A DNA stretch of 12,358 bases from DASQJJ01 sp964598355 (GCA_964598355.1 CAZRBN010000041.1:1-12358), one strand, 5' to 3'. Shown: positions 5,764 through 12,080, numbered from the stretch's first letter. Notes: generated by a model not told the origin, from the sequence alone. Translations and numbers: made by a program.

Positions 5764-6381
5764 ATGACAAATAAAACAACACTATTAATCGGCTTCCTTT
5801 TTCTTGTTACCTGTGGACTCTTGTATCTTGCTATTTCAACGTCCCCTATCACAAAAAAAGTAGCACCTACCCCCACTCCAACTCCTATCTCTGTGAATGC
5901 TAAGACTAGTCTTTCTCTCACAACAGCTTCCGCATCAGAATCTTCCCGCACGGCAGGATATACTGTTGCCGTTGTTGTGGATAGTACCAACAAAGTAAAT
6001 GCAGTTCAAATCGAATTATCCTATGATCCTCAAAAGATTAACAATATTACCGTGACACCTGGGACTTTCTTCCAACAACCAAATACCCTCTTAAAAACAA
6101 TAGATACATCTAATGGACGACTGTCCTATGCACTTACTGAGCAAATCGATTTACCAGGACATAGTGGACATGGAACAGTAGCTCTTATCTCATTTAACCT
6201 GGTCCCAAGTGTAAAACCAACTGCAACTTCCCTGAAATTACTTCCGAAATCAGCAGTCACAGCAGACAAAATTCTTGAATCAGTCCTGAGGAATACAACT
6301 GATATTACCATCCCTCTGCCTGTGATAAGCCCGACAGTAAGTACAGCACCTCTCAATCAAGGCTCCCCCTCTGCAAAATAA
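5764..6381 (+). CDS. Membrane-anchored cohesin-like protein
   Basis: This 205-residue protein has an N-terminal hydrophobic anchor (7-25), a PTPTPTP linker (35-41), then a single beta-sandwich domain (about 46-185) and a Pro/Ser/Thr-rich tail. The domain reads like a cohesin: GYTVAVVVDSTNKVNAVQ (65-82) leading to IELSYDPQKI (83-92), a later GRLSYAL, and GTVALISFNL (137-146). In the cohesin family this pattern of two strands, YDP, and a later ISF strand is typical. LVTC at the membrane segment is not a good lipobox because Thr precedes Cys. The gene lies 54 bp after the protein with the dockerin-like tail, so binding between the two is the obvious hypothesis. It ends 16 bp from the convergent ligase gene. 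Confidence 0.7.
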   Translation: MTNKTTLLIGFLFLVTCGLLYLAISTSPITKKVAPTPTPTPISVNAKTSLSLTTASASESSRTAGYTVAVVVDSTNKVNAVQIELSYDPQKINNITVTPGTFFQQPNTLLKTIDTSNGRLSYALTEQIDLPGHSGHGTVALISFNLVPSVKPTATSLKLLPKSAVTADKILESVLRNTTDITIPLPVISPTVSTAPLNQGSPSAK

Positions 6382-6397
6382 GAGGAGAGTTTCCTTT

Positions 6398-7159
6398 TTA
6401 ATCGCGTTTGACGCGACCTCCCTGACCTTTTTTCCACTTAACCGCAGTGAGGAGAGGATAAAAAACATCATCCTCCAATTCTATATGCAGGCTATCTAAT
6501 TCTTCTTGTTTCGGATTCCTATCCTGGAATTTTACAAATGGGACGTCCGTAATAACCGCCAAGGGGGTCTGCTCGTCTCCTTCACCCATAACTACAACTG
6601 CAGCTGTTGCAAGACTATCTGCAATATTCAGTTTTTCAAAATGCAAAGGTCTGCCAAAAATATCTGGTTGTCCAATATAGCTTTTAAGCGCTTCAAACCC
6701 ACTGTGAGCAATAGCAACCCCTGTTACCCCCCACCGCAGTGGAGACGTTTTACTATCTGTTGTGATAACCCCGATGTTTTTAAGACCGGACTTCATTAAG
6801 AGAAATTCTCGAATTTTATTAACAGCCTCCTGTGGATCTTTTGGCCAAAGCACTAACTTGCCATTACCATTGGACCTATCGATACCAGCTGTTGCAGTAA
6901 ACGTGTTGTGCTTGATACTGATGCAAAAATCGTACTTATTGGAGTGTCTGGGTAAATACCACTCTGCCTCCTCCTCCACCAATCTATCTCTAATTTCCTC
7001 TGTATCCTCGGCAACTCGTCCTTCACAAAGTGCAATGATTTTTGAAGTCACTATTACTACAGAATTTTCAGGAATATCTTTTGGAAGATACTCCGCAAGA
7101 ATCTTTTCCAAATTATCTCCTGGAAGTATTTTATTGGTTTTGTATGCAGTAACATTCAT
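6398..7159 (-). CDS. CofE/FolC2-family gamma-glutamyl ligase
   Basis: This 253-residue protein matches the COG1478 family, which adds gamma-linked glutamate to coenzyme F420-0 (CofE) or, in Chlamydia, to tetrahydrofolate (FolC2). Motifs in order: SVVIVTSKIIALCEGRV (33-49), AGIDRSNGNG (91-100), DSKTSPLRWGVTGVAIAHSG (135-154), FGRPL (168-172), and ADSLATAAVVVMGEGDEQTP (180-199). The length is normal for CofE. Nothing else for F420 is visible in this window, while folate-dependent thyA is nearby, so folate glutamylation is the more attractive role (inference). The promoter lies 6 nt from the ATG at 7159, with no ribosome site. The unknown gene at 7205-7555 is upstream on the same strand, 45 bp away. 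Confidence 0.85.
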   Translation of the reverse strand: MNVTAYKTNKILPGDNLEKILAEYLPKDIPENSVVIVTSKIIALCEGRVAEDTEEIRDRLVEEEAEWYLPRHSNKYDFCISIKHNTFTATAGIDRSNGNGKLVLWPKDPQEAVNKIREFLLMKSGLKNIGVITTDSKTSPLRWGVTGVAIAHSGFEALKSYIGQPDIFGRPLHFEKLNIADSLATAAVVVMGEGDEQTPLAVITDVPFVKFQDRNPKQEELDSLHIELEDDVFYPLLTAVKWKKGQGGRVKRD

Positions 7160-7165
7160 TGCCTT

Positions 7166-7194
7166 ATCTTAACGGAAAAAAGACCAATAAACAA
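7166..7194 (-). promoter_or_regulatory. Promoter of the CofE-like gene, leaderless geometry
   Basis: Minus strand: TTGTTT (7194-7189), 17 bp, TAAGAT (7171-7166), then 6 nt to the ATG. A better -35 match, TTGACT at 7199-7194, sits 22 bp from the -10, too far. Confidence 0.5.
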
Positions 7195-7204
7195 GTCAAA
7201 AAAG

Positions 7205-7555
7205 TTAGTATACAGGCTGGAAGAAGGACATTCTTTTCTCTTCTTGGTTAAAAAGCTCGGAGGCAATATCAACAACAACAGCAAATGAGTAGTGAGGGTG
7301 AAGAGATGCTGCTTTCGTTACTATTTCATGCAAGACCTCCCAAGGCGCTTCCCTATCTAAAACAAAGGCGTACCCTTTTGGAGTACGCCTTTGTGCAAAG
7401 CGAAGCCAAGACAAACGTCTCCCTCGTTTCTTCACGGCCTCCTTGGCAATGCGTATTAAATCTGTTATTAAATTTTCGTGGAGCATATCTTCTTTATATA
7501 CTGTTTCTCTCAACAGTACTTGATGGGGACCAACCAAATAGCTGACAGAATCCAT
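7205..7555 (-). CDS. Unrecognised 116-residue protein
   Basis: I do not recognise a family. The protein runs from ATG 7555 to TAA and looks soluble, with a probable helix at 25-43 (basic, ending KKRGRR), a basic patch RFAQRRTPKG (52-61), and alternating strand-helix pattern to a hydrophobic strand SFAVVVDIAS (90-99). There is no signal peptide or membrane segment. A perfect 12-bp inverted repeat (7362-7394) lies inside the frame. It precedes the CofE-like gene on the same strand and is divergent from the carbonic-anhydrase-like gene, with 53 bp between the two ATGs. The amino-acid pattern looks like a real protein rather than a shadow frame, and no competing frame on the plus strand is better. 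Confidence 0.6.
   Translation of the reverse strand: MDSVSYLVGPHQVLLRETVYKEDMLHENLITDLIRIAKEAVKKRGRRLSWLRFAQRRTPKGYAFVLDREAPWEVLHEIVTKAASLHPHYSFAVVVDIASELFNQEEKRMSFFQPVY
7362..7394. repeat. Perfect 12-bp inverted repeat inside the 7205-7555 gene
   Basis: ACAAAGGCGTAC (7362-7373) and GTACGCCTTTGT (7383-7394) are exact complements around a 9-nt loop. On the minus strand it is followed by TTT, a weak U-run, so it could act as an intragenic attenuator or just stabilise the message. Confidence 0.7.
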
Positions 7556-7571
7556 AGTAACCTAACATTTA

Positions 7572-7600
7572 TTGCAAAGAGGTAAGAATTGAACTATAAT
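7572..7600 (+). promoter_or_regulatory. Promoter of the carbonic-anhydrase-like gene, leaderless geometry
   Basis: TTGCAA (7572-7577), 17 bp, perfect TATAAT (7595-7600), then 8 nt to the ATG at 7609. One of the strongest promoters in the window. Confidence 0.75.
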
Positions 7601-7608
7601 TACGTTTT

Positions 7609-7971
7609 ATGGCACACACATGCGACGCACTCGTAGTCTCCTGCATAGACTTTAGATTCCAAAAATATATTAGGCAGTGGCTGGATGAAAATTTTGGTGA
7701 TAAAACCTTTGATTATGTTGGATATGCCGGTGGGTCAAAAGATTTAGACACTATTATGAAGCAGCTAGATATCTCTGTAAGGCTTCATCACATCAAGCAT
7801 GTCGTCCTGATGCATCATGAAGAATGTGGGGCATATGGTGAAGAATCTACACCAGAAAGACATTCACAAGATTTACTCAAAGCACAAAAAATGATTCAAG
7901 AAAAATACCCAGACTTAAAAGTAGACCTTTTTTACATTCTCCTTGATGGAACGTTTAATGAAATAAAATAG
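7609..7971 (+). CDS. Short beta-carbonic-anhydrase-like protein
   Basis: This 120-residue protein carries the beta-carbonic anhydrase zinc signature: Cys12-x-Asp14-x-Arg16 (CIDFR), a GYAGGSKDL loop (38-46) in place of the usual RNAGG, and HEECGAY (70-76), where His70 and Cys73 fit the HxxC zinc ligands. Beta-class enzymes interconvert CO2 and bicarbonate and usually have about 170-220 residues, so this is a short form whose C-terminal strand and helices are reduced. All metal ligands and the Asp-Arg pair are present, so activity is possible but unproven; the family also has members with other or unknown jobs. It stops at TAG, 47 bp before a second gene with similar motifs. Confidence 0.75.
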   Translation: MAHTCDALVVSCIDFRFQKYIRQWLDENFGDKTFDYVGYAGGSKDLDTIMKQLDISVRLHHIKHVVLMHHEECGAYGEESTPERHSQDLLKAQKMIQEKYPDLKVDLFYILLDGTFNEIK

Positions 7972-7980
7972 TACTACGGG

Positions 7981-8009
7981 TTGATTTTACGCACAAAATT
8001 TGTTATAAA
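7981..8009 (+). promoter_or_regulatory. Promoter of the interrupted gene, leaderless geometry
   Basis: TTGATT (7981-7986), 17 bp, TATAAA (8004-8009), then 9 nt to the ATG at 8019. A well-formed promoter in front of a gene with an early stop suggests the break is recent. Confidence 0.7.
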
Positions 8010-8018
8010 TGCTTCTCT

Positions 8019-8804
8019 ATGGTAACCGTGCTAGAAAACACTACACCCCGCGTCTTACGCCCTATTTTTTCTCCAGATAAAACTTATATAAGAAGACTGT
8101 GTAAAATAATGCCTACCTTGCTTCGAAGGAAAAAAACACGATGTGTTGACCCGCGAGAAGATGCTTCACAAAAAGATAAACAAGAGCATGAATATGCATA
8201 TGATGGAGTGGCAAGGCCTGGTGGAGACTTTGGCTATATTATGGTTTTAATGGGTGCATATGAAAACATGTCACCTTAAGCAGCTGCAGATATTATTCAT
8301 ACCTGGACAAAAAAGAAAGGGAGAAAATTTATTACTCATGGAGATAACCACGCACATGGACCAAACTGTGGATGTGGCCATATTGATAGAGCAGCTAGAG
8401 GCCAAGGGAATTATGATCTAGCAGCTGAGAAAATACAGGCTGCCCTAACATACCATCAAAATAAACAAGTAGACCATGCAGAAAATCCTATACTACTTGA
8501 TGATCATAATGAAAAAGTCGTTGTTGATAACAGATCTCGATTCTTTACATTCCCCTCTAAAATACATGGGGTATATGCCTTCCGTTACGATAGAACTGCA
8601 GACTACGCACGGCTAAAAGACTTGGCAAGATACCTTAAAAGGTATAAATTAGTTGAAGGAAAGAGCAAAGATATTTTCCAACAACTCAAACAAACTTCTG
8701 ATCAACAATTGAATGCAACCCTGCAATTGCTTGCGAAAGATTTACCAATAGTTGAAACAAGACTCCTCCCCTTCAGGAGAGCGAGAGTAGTAGGAAAAGT
8801 GTAA
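8019..8804 (+). pseudogene. Carbonic-anhydrase-like gene interrupted by an in-frame UAA
   Basis: From ATG 8019 a single frame runs 261 codons to TAA at 8802-8804, broken only by TAA at 8277-8279 (codon 87). Both halves read as one protein. Before the stop are RCVDPRED (41-48, a Cys-x-Asp-x-Arg motif at C42/D44/R46) and ARPGGDFGYI (65-74). Straight after it are HTWTKKKGRKFITHGD, then NHAHGPNCGCGHIDRAARG (110-128), rich in possible metal ligands. The C-terminal part is helical and basic. The order CxDxR, PGG, His/Cys cluster mirrors the neighbour at 7609 (CxDxR, AGG, HxxC), so I infer a diverged relative. TAA ends several other genes here, so the codon is not reassigned. Options are a recent nonsense mutation, read-through, two separate proteins, or a sequence error. 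The 86-residue product alone would lack the second metal cluster. Confidence 0.6.
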
Positions 8805-8807
8805 CAA

Positions 8808-9203
8808 CTAAGAATTAGCGAGTAGAAATTCTTTTTCTAATTTCTTATCAAAGGTCTTGAATGAGTCTACTTTCTGAGATTTAGCAAAATACAGATTATA
8901 GCAATCTTCCAAGTCTAAGTTTTTTTGCTCAAACAGCATAAGTGCATTTGTCAGTATGTCTCTTTCAAGTAGTTGAATAAATGAAAGCTTTAGCACATTT
9001 TGTAAAGCTGTAACAATATTTTCTTTATCTAGATTATAAAACGAGCGTAATACCCAAAAGATTTCAAAAAAAACAAGAGAAGAAGTTGTTAATGTTACTC
9101 TCCCTTCTGCTCCTGCTAAAAAGAGCTTTTTTGCTTCCTGGTAATGTTCAGAAATATCGTTAAGAAGATAACGAAGAAAATAATTTGTATCTATAAATAT
9201 CAT
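8808..9203 (-). CDS. vapC: PIN-domain toxin, VapC type
   Basis: This 131-residue protein has the PIN ribonuclease layout: IDTNYFLRYLL (4-14) with D5, FFEIFWVL (45-52) with E47, LDLEDCYNLYFA (96-107) with D97, E99 and D100, and a late FKTFDKKLEK (115-124) with D119. These acidic residues bind Mg2+ in the family. Length is normal. PIN toxins of VapBC pairs cut RNA, often tRNA or rRNA; the target here cannot be read from sequence. The ATG overlaps the antitoxin's TGA by 4 nt (ATGA), so translation is probably coupled. It ends 3 bp from the convergent interrupted gene. Confidence 0.88.
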   Translation of the reverse strand: MIFIDTNYFLRYLLNDISEHYQEAKKLFLAGAEGRVTLTTSSLVFFEIFWVLRSFYNLDKENIVTALQNVLKLSFIQLLERDILTNALMLFEQKNLDLEDCYNLYFAKSQKVDSFKTFDKKLEKEFLLANS

Positions 9204-9466
9204 GTCTTTTTTGCAGAATATTTAGATCGGAAATAGTTTTCTTTTGCTTGCTGAATCATTTCATCAACATCTTTGCCTTTCAACTCTTTAGGCACTTCTA
9301 TAGAACCAGCCAAATCTTCCACCAATTTTCGAAGTGGTGTAATAATAATTTGTCCTTCTTTTTCAACTACATCAACCTTTTCTCCACTTCGTAATCCGAC
9401 TTTTCTCGCAATATTCATTGGAATAGTAAGTTGCATTTTACTGGTTACTGTTGCGCTTTGGCCCAT
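9200..9466 (-). CDS. vapB: AbrB-type antitoxin, VapB type
   Basis: This 88-residue protein begins with a SpoVT/AbrB swapped-hairpin DNA-binding domain: SATVTSKMQLTIPMNIARKV (4-23), GLRSGEKVDVVEKEGQIIIT (24-43). The C-terminal half (44-88) is charged and helical, the part that normally wraps the toxin. The family autoregulates its operon through the N-terminal domain. The promoter has a perfect TTGACA, and no separate operator can be defined by eye. It is leaderless by geometry and coupled to vapC. Confidence 0.88.
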   Translation of the reverse strand: MGQSATVTSKMQLTIPMNIARKVGLRSGEKVDVVEKEGQIIITPLRKLVEDLAGSIEVPKELKGKDVDEMIQQAKENYFRSKYSAKKT

Positions 9467-9474
9467 ACAATGAA

Positions 9475-9503
9475 ATACTACATTAGCAATGAAAAAATGT
9501 CAA
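9475..9503 (-). promoter_or_regulatory. vapBC promoter, leaderless geometry
   Basis: Minus strand: perfect TTGACA (9503-9498), 17 bp, TAGTAT (9480-9475), then 8 nt to the ATG at 9466. Confidence 0.75.
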
Positions 9504-9745
9504 ATCCTTACTTTATCTAGATGTCCTTGCATACATATTTGCTCTAAAATAACATAATGAAGTCGAACTAATGTGGGCTTTGAAAATAGAGGATAAACGT
9601 TGTTGAGAGCGAAAATTATGCTTTGGTGGGCAGAGATGTCCCGGGATGGGACTCACTTAGTGCCTATCTTATTAGATTCCGGAGGACTTGACTTTTCAGC
9701 AGCTACAGATATCTGTATAACTACTTCTAGTAAAACAACGAATAA

Positions 9746-10207
9746 CTAGGAATCTATCTTATTTAATTGCAGTAACTTTTTACATTCTTCTCTCATAAAT
9801 TTAGGATAAAGTTCTAGTTTTGGAGTTCCATGTTTTATTACTTCCTTTGAGGAAATCATCACTCTCCAGGGGTTTTGTAATGTTGCATCTTCACGACTTG
9901 CGCCATAGACAATACCTTTCATTCTTGCCCAAATTGCAGCTGAAGTACACATTGGGCAAGGTTCATATGTTGTATACAAATAACAATTTTCAAGTTTTTT
10001 TGATTTTAATAGTTGAGATGCTTGACGGATTGCGTTTACCTCTGCATGAGCAGTAGGGTCTTGTGTGTGGGTAATAGTTGTTGTTGCTTCAGTTAGTATT
10101 TTACTATCCAAAACAATTATTGCTGCAACAGCATAATCTCCTGATACAAAACTTTTCTTTGCAAGCTCAATTGCTTGTCGCATAATACTTTCATCTGGAT
10201 ATTTCAT
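9746..10207 (-). CDS. Nucleoside/nucleobase deaminase, zinc-dependent (GuaD/TadA superfamily)
   Basis: The protein from ATG 10207 has 153 residues. It has both zinc motifs of the cytidine-deaminase fold: HAEV at 54-57 (His54 ligand, Glu56 proton shuttle) and TYEPCPMC at 80-87 (Cys84, Cys87 ligands), followed by AAIWARMKGIVYGASREDA. The YGASREDA and DPTAHAE wording resembles guanine deaminases of the COG0590 group more than classic TadA, but tRNA adenosine deaminase cannot be excluded. A longer frame starting at 10354 is rejected because its first codons overlap tRNA-Ile and a TATACT box lies 6 nt before the 10207 ATG. If it acts on free bases or nucleosides it would feed nucleotide salvage. 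Confidence 0.85.
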   Translation of the reverse strand: MKYPDESIMRQAIELAKKSFVSGDYAVAAIIVLDSKILTEATTTITHTQDPTAHAEVNAIRQASQLLKSKKLENCYLYTTYEPCPMCTSAAIWARMKGIVYGASREDATLQNPWRVMISSKEVIKHGTPKLELYPKFMREECKKLLQLNKIDS

Positions 10208-10213
10208 AAAAAT

Positions 10214-10219
10214 AGTATA
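10214..10219 (-). promoter_or_regulatory. -10 box before the deaminase
   Basis: Minus-strand TATACT ends 6 nt before the ATG at 10207, which decides the start codon. No good -35 is seen at 17 bp, so read-through from the tRNA-Ile promoter may contribute. Confidence 0.45.
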
Positions 10220-10330
10220 CAGTACCTGTTCAAAGAATCTATACTCTTCGCTCGCACTGTTGTAAAATCGAACAATTTTAGCTTTGAAAAAAGACAATGA
10301 AGTTTTTTTGGAGTAATTTTTAGCTTTGGG

Positions 10331-10402
10331 TGGGCAGCCATGGAATCGGACCATGCACTTCTACATTATCAGTGTAGCGTTCTACCAATGAACTAGCTGC
10401 CC
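10331..10402 (-). tRNA. tRNA-Ile (anticodon GAU)
   Basis: The 72-nt cloverleaf has acceptor arms GGGCAGC/GCTGCCC, D arm GTTC/GAAC, anticodon stem CTACA/TGTAG with loop CTGATAA (GAT), T arm CATGG/CCATG with loop TCCGATT, and discriminator A. The next bases are CCC, so the 3' CCA is not encoded and must be added by CCA transferase. A TATAAG box at 10415-10410 lies just upstream. Confidence 0.93.
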
Positions 10403-10471
10403 ATTTTTGCTTATACTTATTGCTAATGGCTCACTTCGCTCTATGCCATAAGCCATCTGCTTTACAGACTT
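10403..10471. repeat. Short inverted repeat between tRNA-Ile and the hypothetical gene
   Basis: ATGGCT and AGCCAT arms (about 10425-10456) surround a region whose minus strand contains GAGCGAAGTGAGCC, REP-like wording. No T-run, so not a terminator. Confidence 0.3.
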
Positions 10472-10924
10472 CTATTTTATCAAATTCCATGCCTCTTTGG
10501 AAATAGCCTCTTCTGTTAGCTGATGCCGTTGCTCTAAAATAAGCGCATTCAACAATTCTTCTTGTAAGTGTCTTCTCTCTTTAATCTCTGTAATTATCTG
10601 CTCTTCTTGTCTCAAGTTGGCTCCATCAATTGTATTGAGAAGCTCAACAAGTTGTACTATCACCGTAGAATTCTCTTTATATGCAGTAACGATTTTTTCT
10701 TTTCTGGATACAGCTACAGATGGGACAACTATTCTCTGCCTCACTGCCCTTCCTGTTCGCAAAGGACGCATCAGACGCGTTGGAACAACAGGTTTTCTTT
10801 TCTTAACCTGCTTGGTATCCATTCCTTTCCCTTCAACAGCTTTTGCCGATTTTGTTTCACTAAAACCGTCATCCGTTTTTTCAGGAACATCTGGCATGAA
10901 TTCTGGTCCTCGTCCACCTTCCAT
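10472..10924 (-). CDS. Hypothetical 150-residue protein with basic middle and helical C-terminus
   Basis: I do not recognise this protein. The first 40 residues are polar and probably disordered. Residues 41-75 are strongly basic (KKRKPVVPTRLMRPLRTGR), which could bind nucleic acid or acidic surfaces. Residues about 76-150 are predicted helical with regular leucines and charged positions (VQLVELLNTI, TEIKERRHLQEELLNALI), a likely coiled coil ending EAWNLIK. No signal peptide or membrane segment. The ATG at 10924 has no ribosome site; a TACTAT box lies about 16 nt upstream with no clear -35. It sits between two tRNA genes on the same strand. Confidence 0.6.
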   Translation of the reverse strand: MEGGRGPEFMPDVPEKTDDGFSETKSAKAVEGKGMDTKQVKKRKPVVPTRLMRPLRTGRAVRQRIVVPSVAVSRKEKIVTAYKENSTVIVQLVELLNTIDGANLRQEEQIITEIKERRHLQEELLNALILEQRHQLTEEAISKEAWNLIK

Positions 10925-11015
10925 AATTGGGAGAATTCAGATAGTATTCAGAAATTCAGGATTTTAGATAGATCGTCTAGACATCTACGTTCCTAACCTT
11001 CTGATATGCTGAATT

Positions 11016-11090
11016 TGGAGGCGCGTAGCGGGTTCGAACCGCTGCATGGAGGTTTTGCAGACCCCTGCGTTACCACTTCGCCAACGCGCC
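11016..11090 (-). tRNA. tRNA-Cys (anticodon GCA), CCA encoded
   Basis: Acceptor GGCGCGT/ACGCGCC, D arm GCG/CGC, anticodon stem GGGGT/ACCTC (one G-U pair) with loop CTGCAAA (GCA), T arm AGCGG/CCGCT with loop TTCGAAC, discriminator T as expected for Cys, then CCA at 11018-11016. Confidence 0.95.
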
Positions 11091-11105
11091 AGATATCGTG
11101 TTTTG

Positions 11106-11134
11106 ATTTTACCAGAATATGAAGCTGGTTGAAA
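11106..11134 (-). promoter_or_regulatory. tRNA-Cys promoter
   Basis: Minus strand: TTTCAA (11134-11129), 17 bp, TAAAAT (11111-11106), about 15 nt before the tRNA 5' end. It starts 8 bp after the end of the glycosyltransferase gene. Confidence 0.55.
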
Positions 11135-11141
11135 GGAGAAG

Positions 11142-12032
11142 CTATTTGAAGAAACGAATAAGCAGTGCAATACTACCCAGTTGCAACAGTTGTTTGAGTT
11201 TTGCCATATCAATTTTTCCTTTTCCGAATTTTAATTTTCTACTTTCTTTTTCTAATTCTGTATCTTGAATGTTAAATTTTGAACTCTTCTCATACCTATG
11301 TCCTCCCATTTCATATTCAAATAATTTTTTCTTCAATATTTTCTCATTAGGACTCATCGTATATGCCAAAAATCCCAATATGTATTTATAAATAAGGGAG
11401 GCATCTCCCTCTAGCGCGCCACGTCGCATAGAAATAATTACTTTAACATTCTTCACAATTTTTGCTTTCACTCCTTTGTCATATGCTTTTCTGATAAGAT
11501 CATGGTCTTCAGAAATAAAAACATACTCATTAAATCCGCCTAATTTCTCAAACAATGTTTTTTCAACAGCAAAATTTCCTCCTGTTGCCAGAGGTCTGCC
11601 ATAGACTTGAGATGCTCGAATAAAAGATTTAACAATAGAAATAAGAATTTGCGCTTTTCGAGAATGATCATCCCATTGAATCGTGGGCAGAACGAGATCA
11701 TATCCGCGTTTGATACAGGCATGAGCAAGACTTTCTGTAAAGTCTGCGGGAAGTCTGGTATCTGCATCAATAAATACTAAATATTTTCCTTTGGCAATCT
11801 TAGCTCCACAATTTCTTTGATATGACACGTTTCTTTTCTCAACTTCCAAAACTGTCAGGGGAAATTTATCCTTGAACTCCTCTGCTTTTCCCTGCGTCTT
11901 ATCATCTGATTTTCCGTCGACAACTATTACTTCAAATCCTTGCATTTTTTGAGAAGCTAGATCCGAAAGAAGGTGGGGAAGATATTGCTCCTCATTAAGA
12001 GTCGGGATAATAATTGAAAAATTCGTACTCAT
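11142..12032 (-). CDS. GT2-family glycosyltransferase
   Basis: This 296-residue protein has a GT-A glycosyltransferase domain: FSIIIPTLNEEQYL (5-18), EVIVVDGKSDDKT (34-46, nucleotide-sugar binding), FIDADTRLP (88-96) with the metal-binding DAD at 89-91, ATGGNFAVEK (149-158), GGFNEYVFISEDHDL (165-179) with the catalytic-region Glu-Asp, and RRG later. The C-terminus (276-296) is a hydrophobic/basic helix that could sit on the membrane. It probably transfers a sugar to a lipid or surface glycan; donor and acceptor cannot be read. The ATG at 12032 is chosen over a GTG at 12059 because the latter lies inside the -10 box. No ribosome site. Confidence 0.88.
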   Translation of the reverse strand: MSTNFSIIIPTLNEEQYLPHLLSDLASQKMQGFEVIVVDGKSDDKTQGKAEEFKDKFPLTVLEVEKRNVSYQRNCGAKIAKGKYLVFIDADTRLPADFTESLAHACIKRGYDLVLPTIQWDDHSRKAQILISIVKSFIRASQVYGRPLATGGNFAVEKTLFEKLGGFNEYVFISEDHDLIRKAYDKGVKAKIVKNVKVIISMRRGALEGDASLIYKYILGFLAYTMSPNEKILKKKLFEYEMGGHRYEKSSKFNIQDTELEKESRKLKFGKGKIDMAKLKQLLQLGSIALLIRFFK

Positions 12033-12034
12033 AG

Positions 12035-12044
12035 AGTCCGGACT
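12035..12044. promoter_or_regulatory. Perfect 10-bp palindrome at the predicted RNA start
   Basis: AGTCCGGACT lies 2 bp before the glycosyltransferase ATG and about where transcription should start, a position suited to an operator. It is short enough to be chance. Confidence 0.3.
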
Positions 12045-12050
12045 ACGTAT

Positions 12051-12080
12051 ATTGTACACTACAATGGCTCACCTTGTCAC
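12051..12080 (-). promoter_or_regulatory. Candidate glycosyltransferase promoter
   Basis: Minus strand: GTGACA (12080-12075), 18 bp, TACAAT (12056-12051), then 18 nt to ATG 12032. Confidence 0.5.

Noticed and set aside
6382..6397. Terminator between the convergent cohesin-like and CofE-like genes
   Set aside because: Only a 4-bp AGGA/TCCT stem precedes the T-run, too weak to call.
8277..8279. UAA reassigned to an amino acid in this organism
   Set aside because: UAA ends dcd, the cohesin-like, the CofE-like and other genes at sensible lengths, and known Patescibacteria recoding involves UGA.
8622..8804. Separate 60-residue gene at the end of the interrupted gene
   Set aside because: It begins at a TTG without a ribosome site and is the in-frame tail of the 8019-8804 reading frame.
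9504..9745. Possible small gene (TTG 9601 to TAG 9750, 49 codons) with a weak AGAGGA site
   Set aside because: No recognisable protein pattern, no ATG at the start, and it overlaps the end of the deaminase gene. A GTCCC/GGGAC hairpin near 9634-9650 is also present but no RNA family is evident.
10208..10354. N-terminal extension of the deaminase to 202 residues
   Set aside because: It would overlap the 3' end of tRNA-Ile, the extra residues match no deaminase, and a -10 box sits just before the ATG at 10207.
12033..12059. GTG start for the glycosyltransferase nine codons upstream
   Set aside because: The GTG and next codons are the -10 box itself, and the GT2 domain begins properly at the ATG at 12032.
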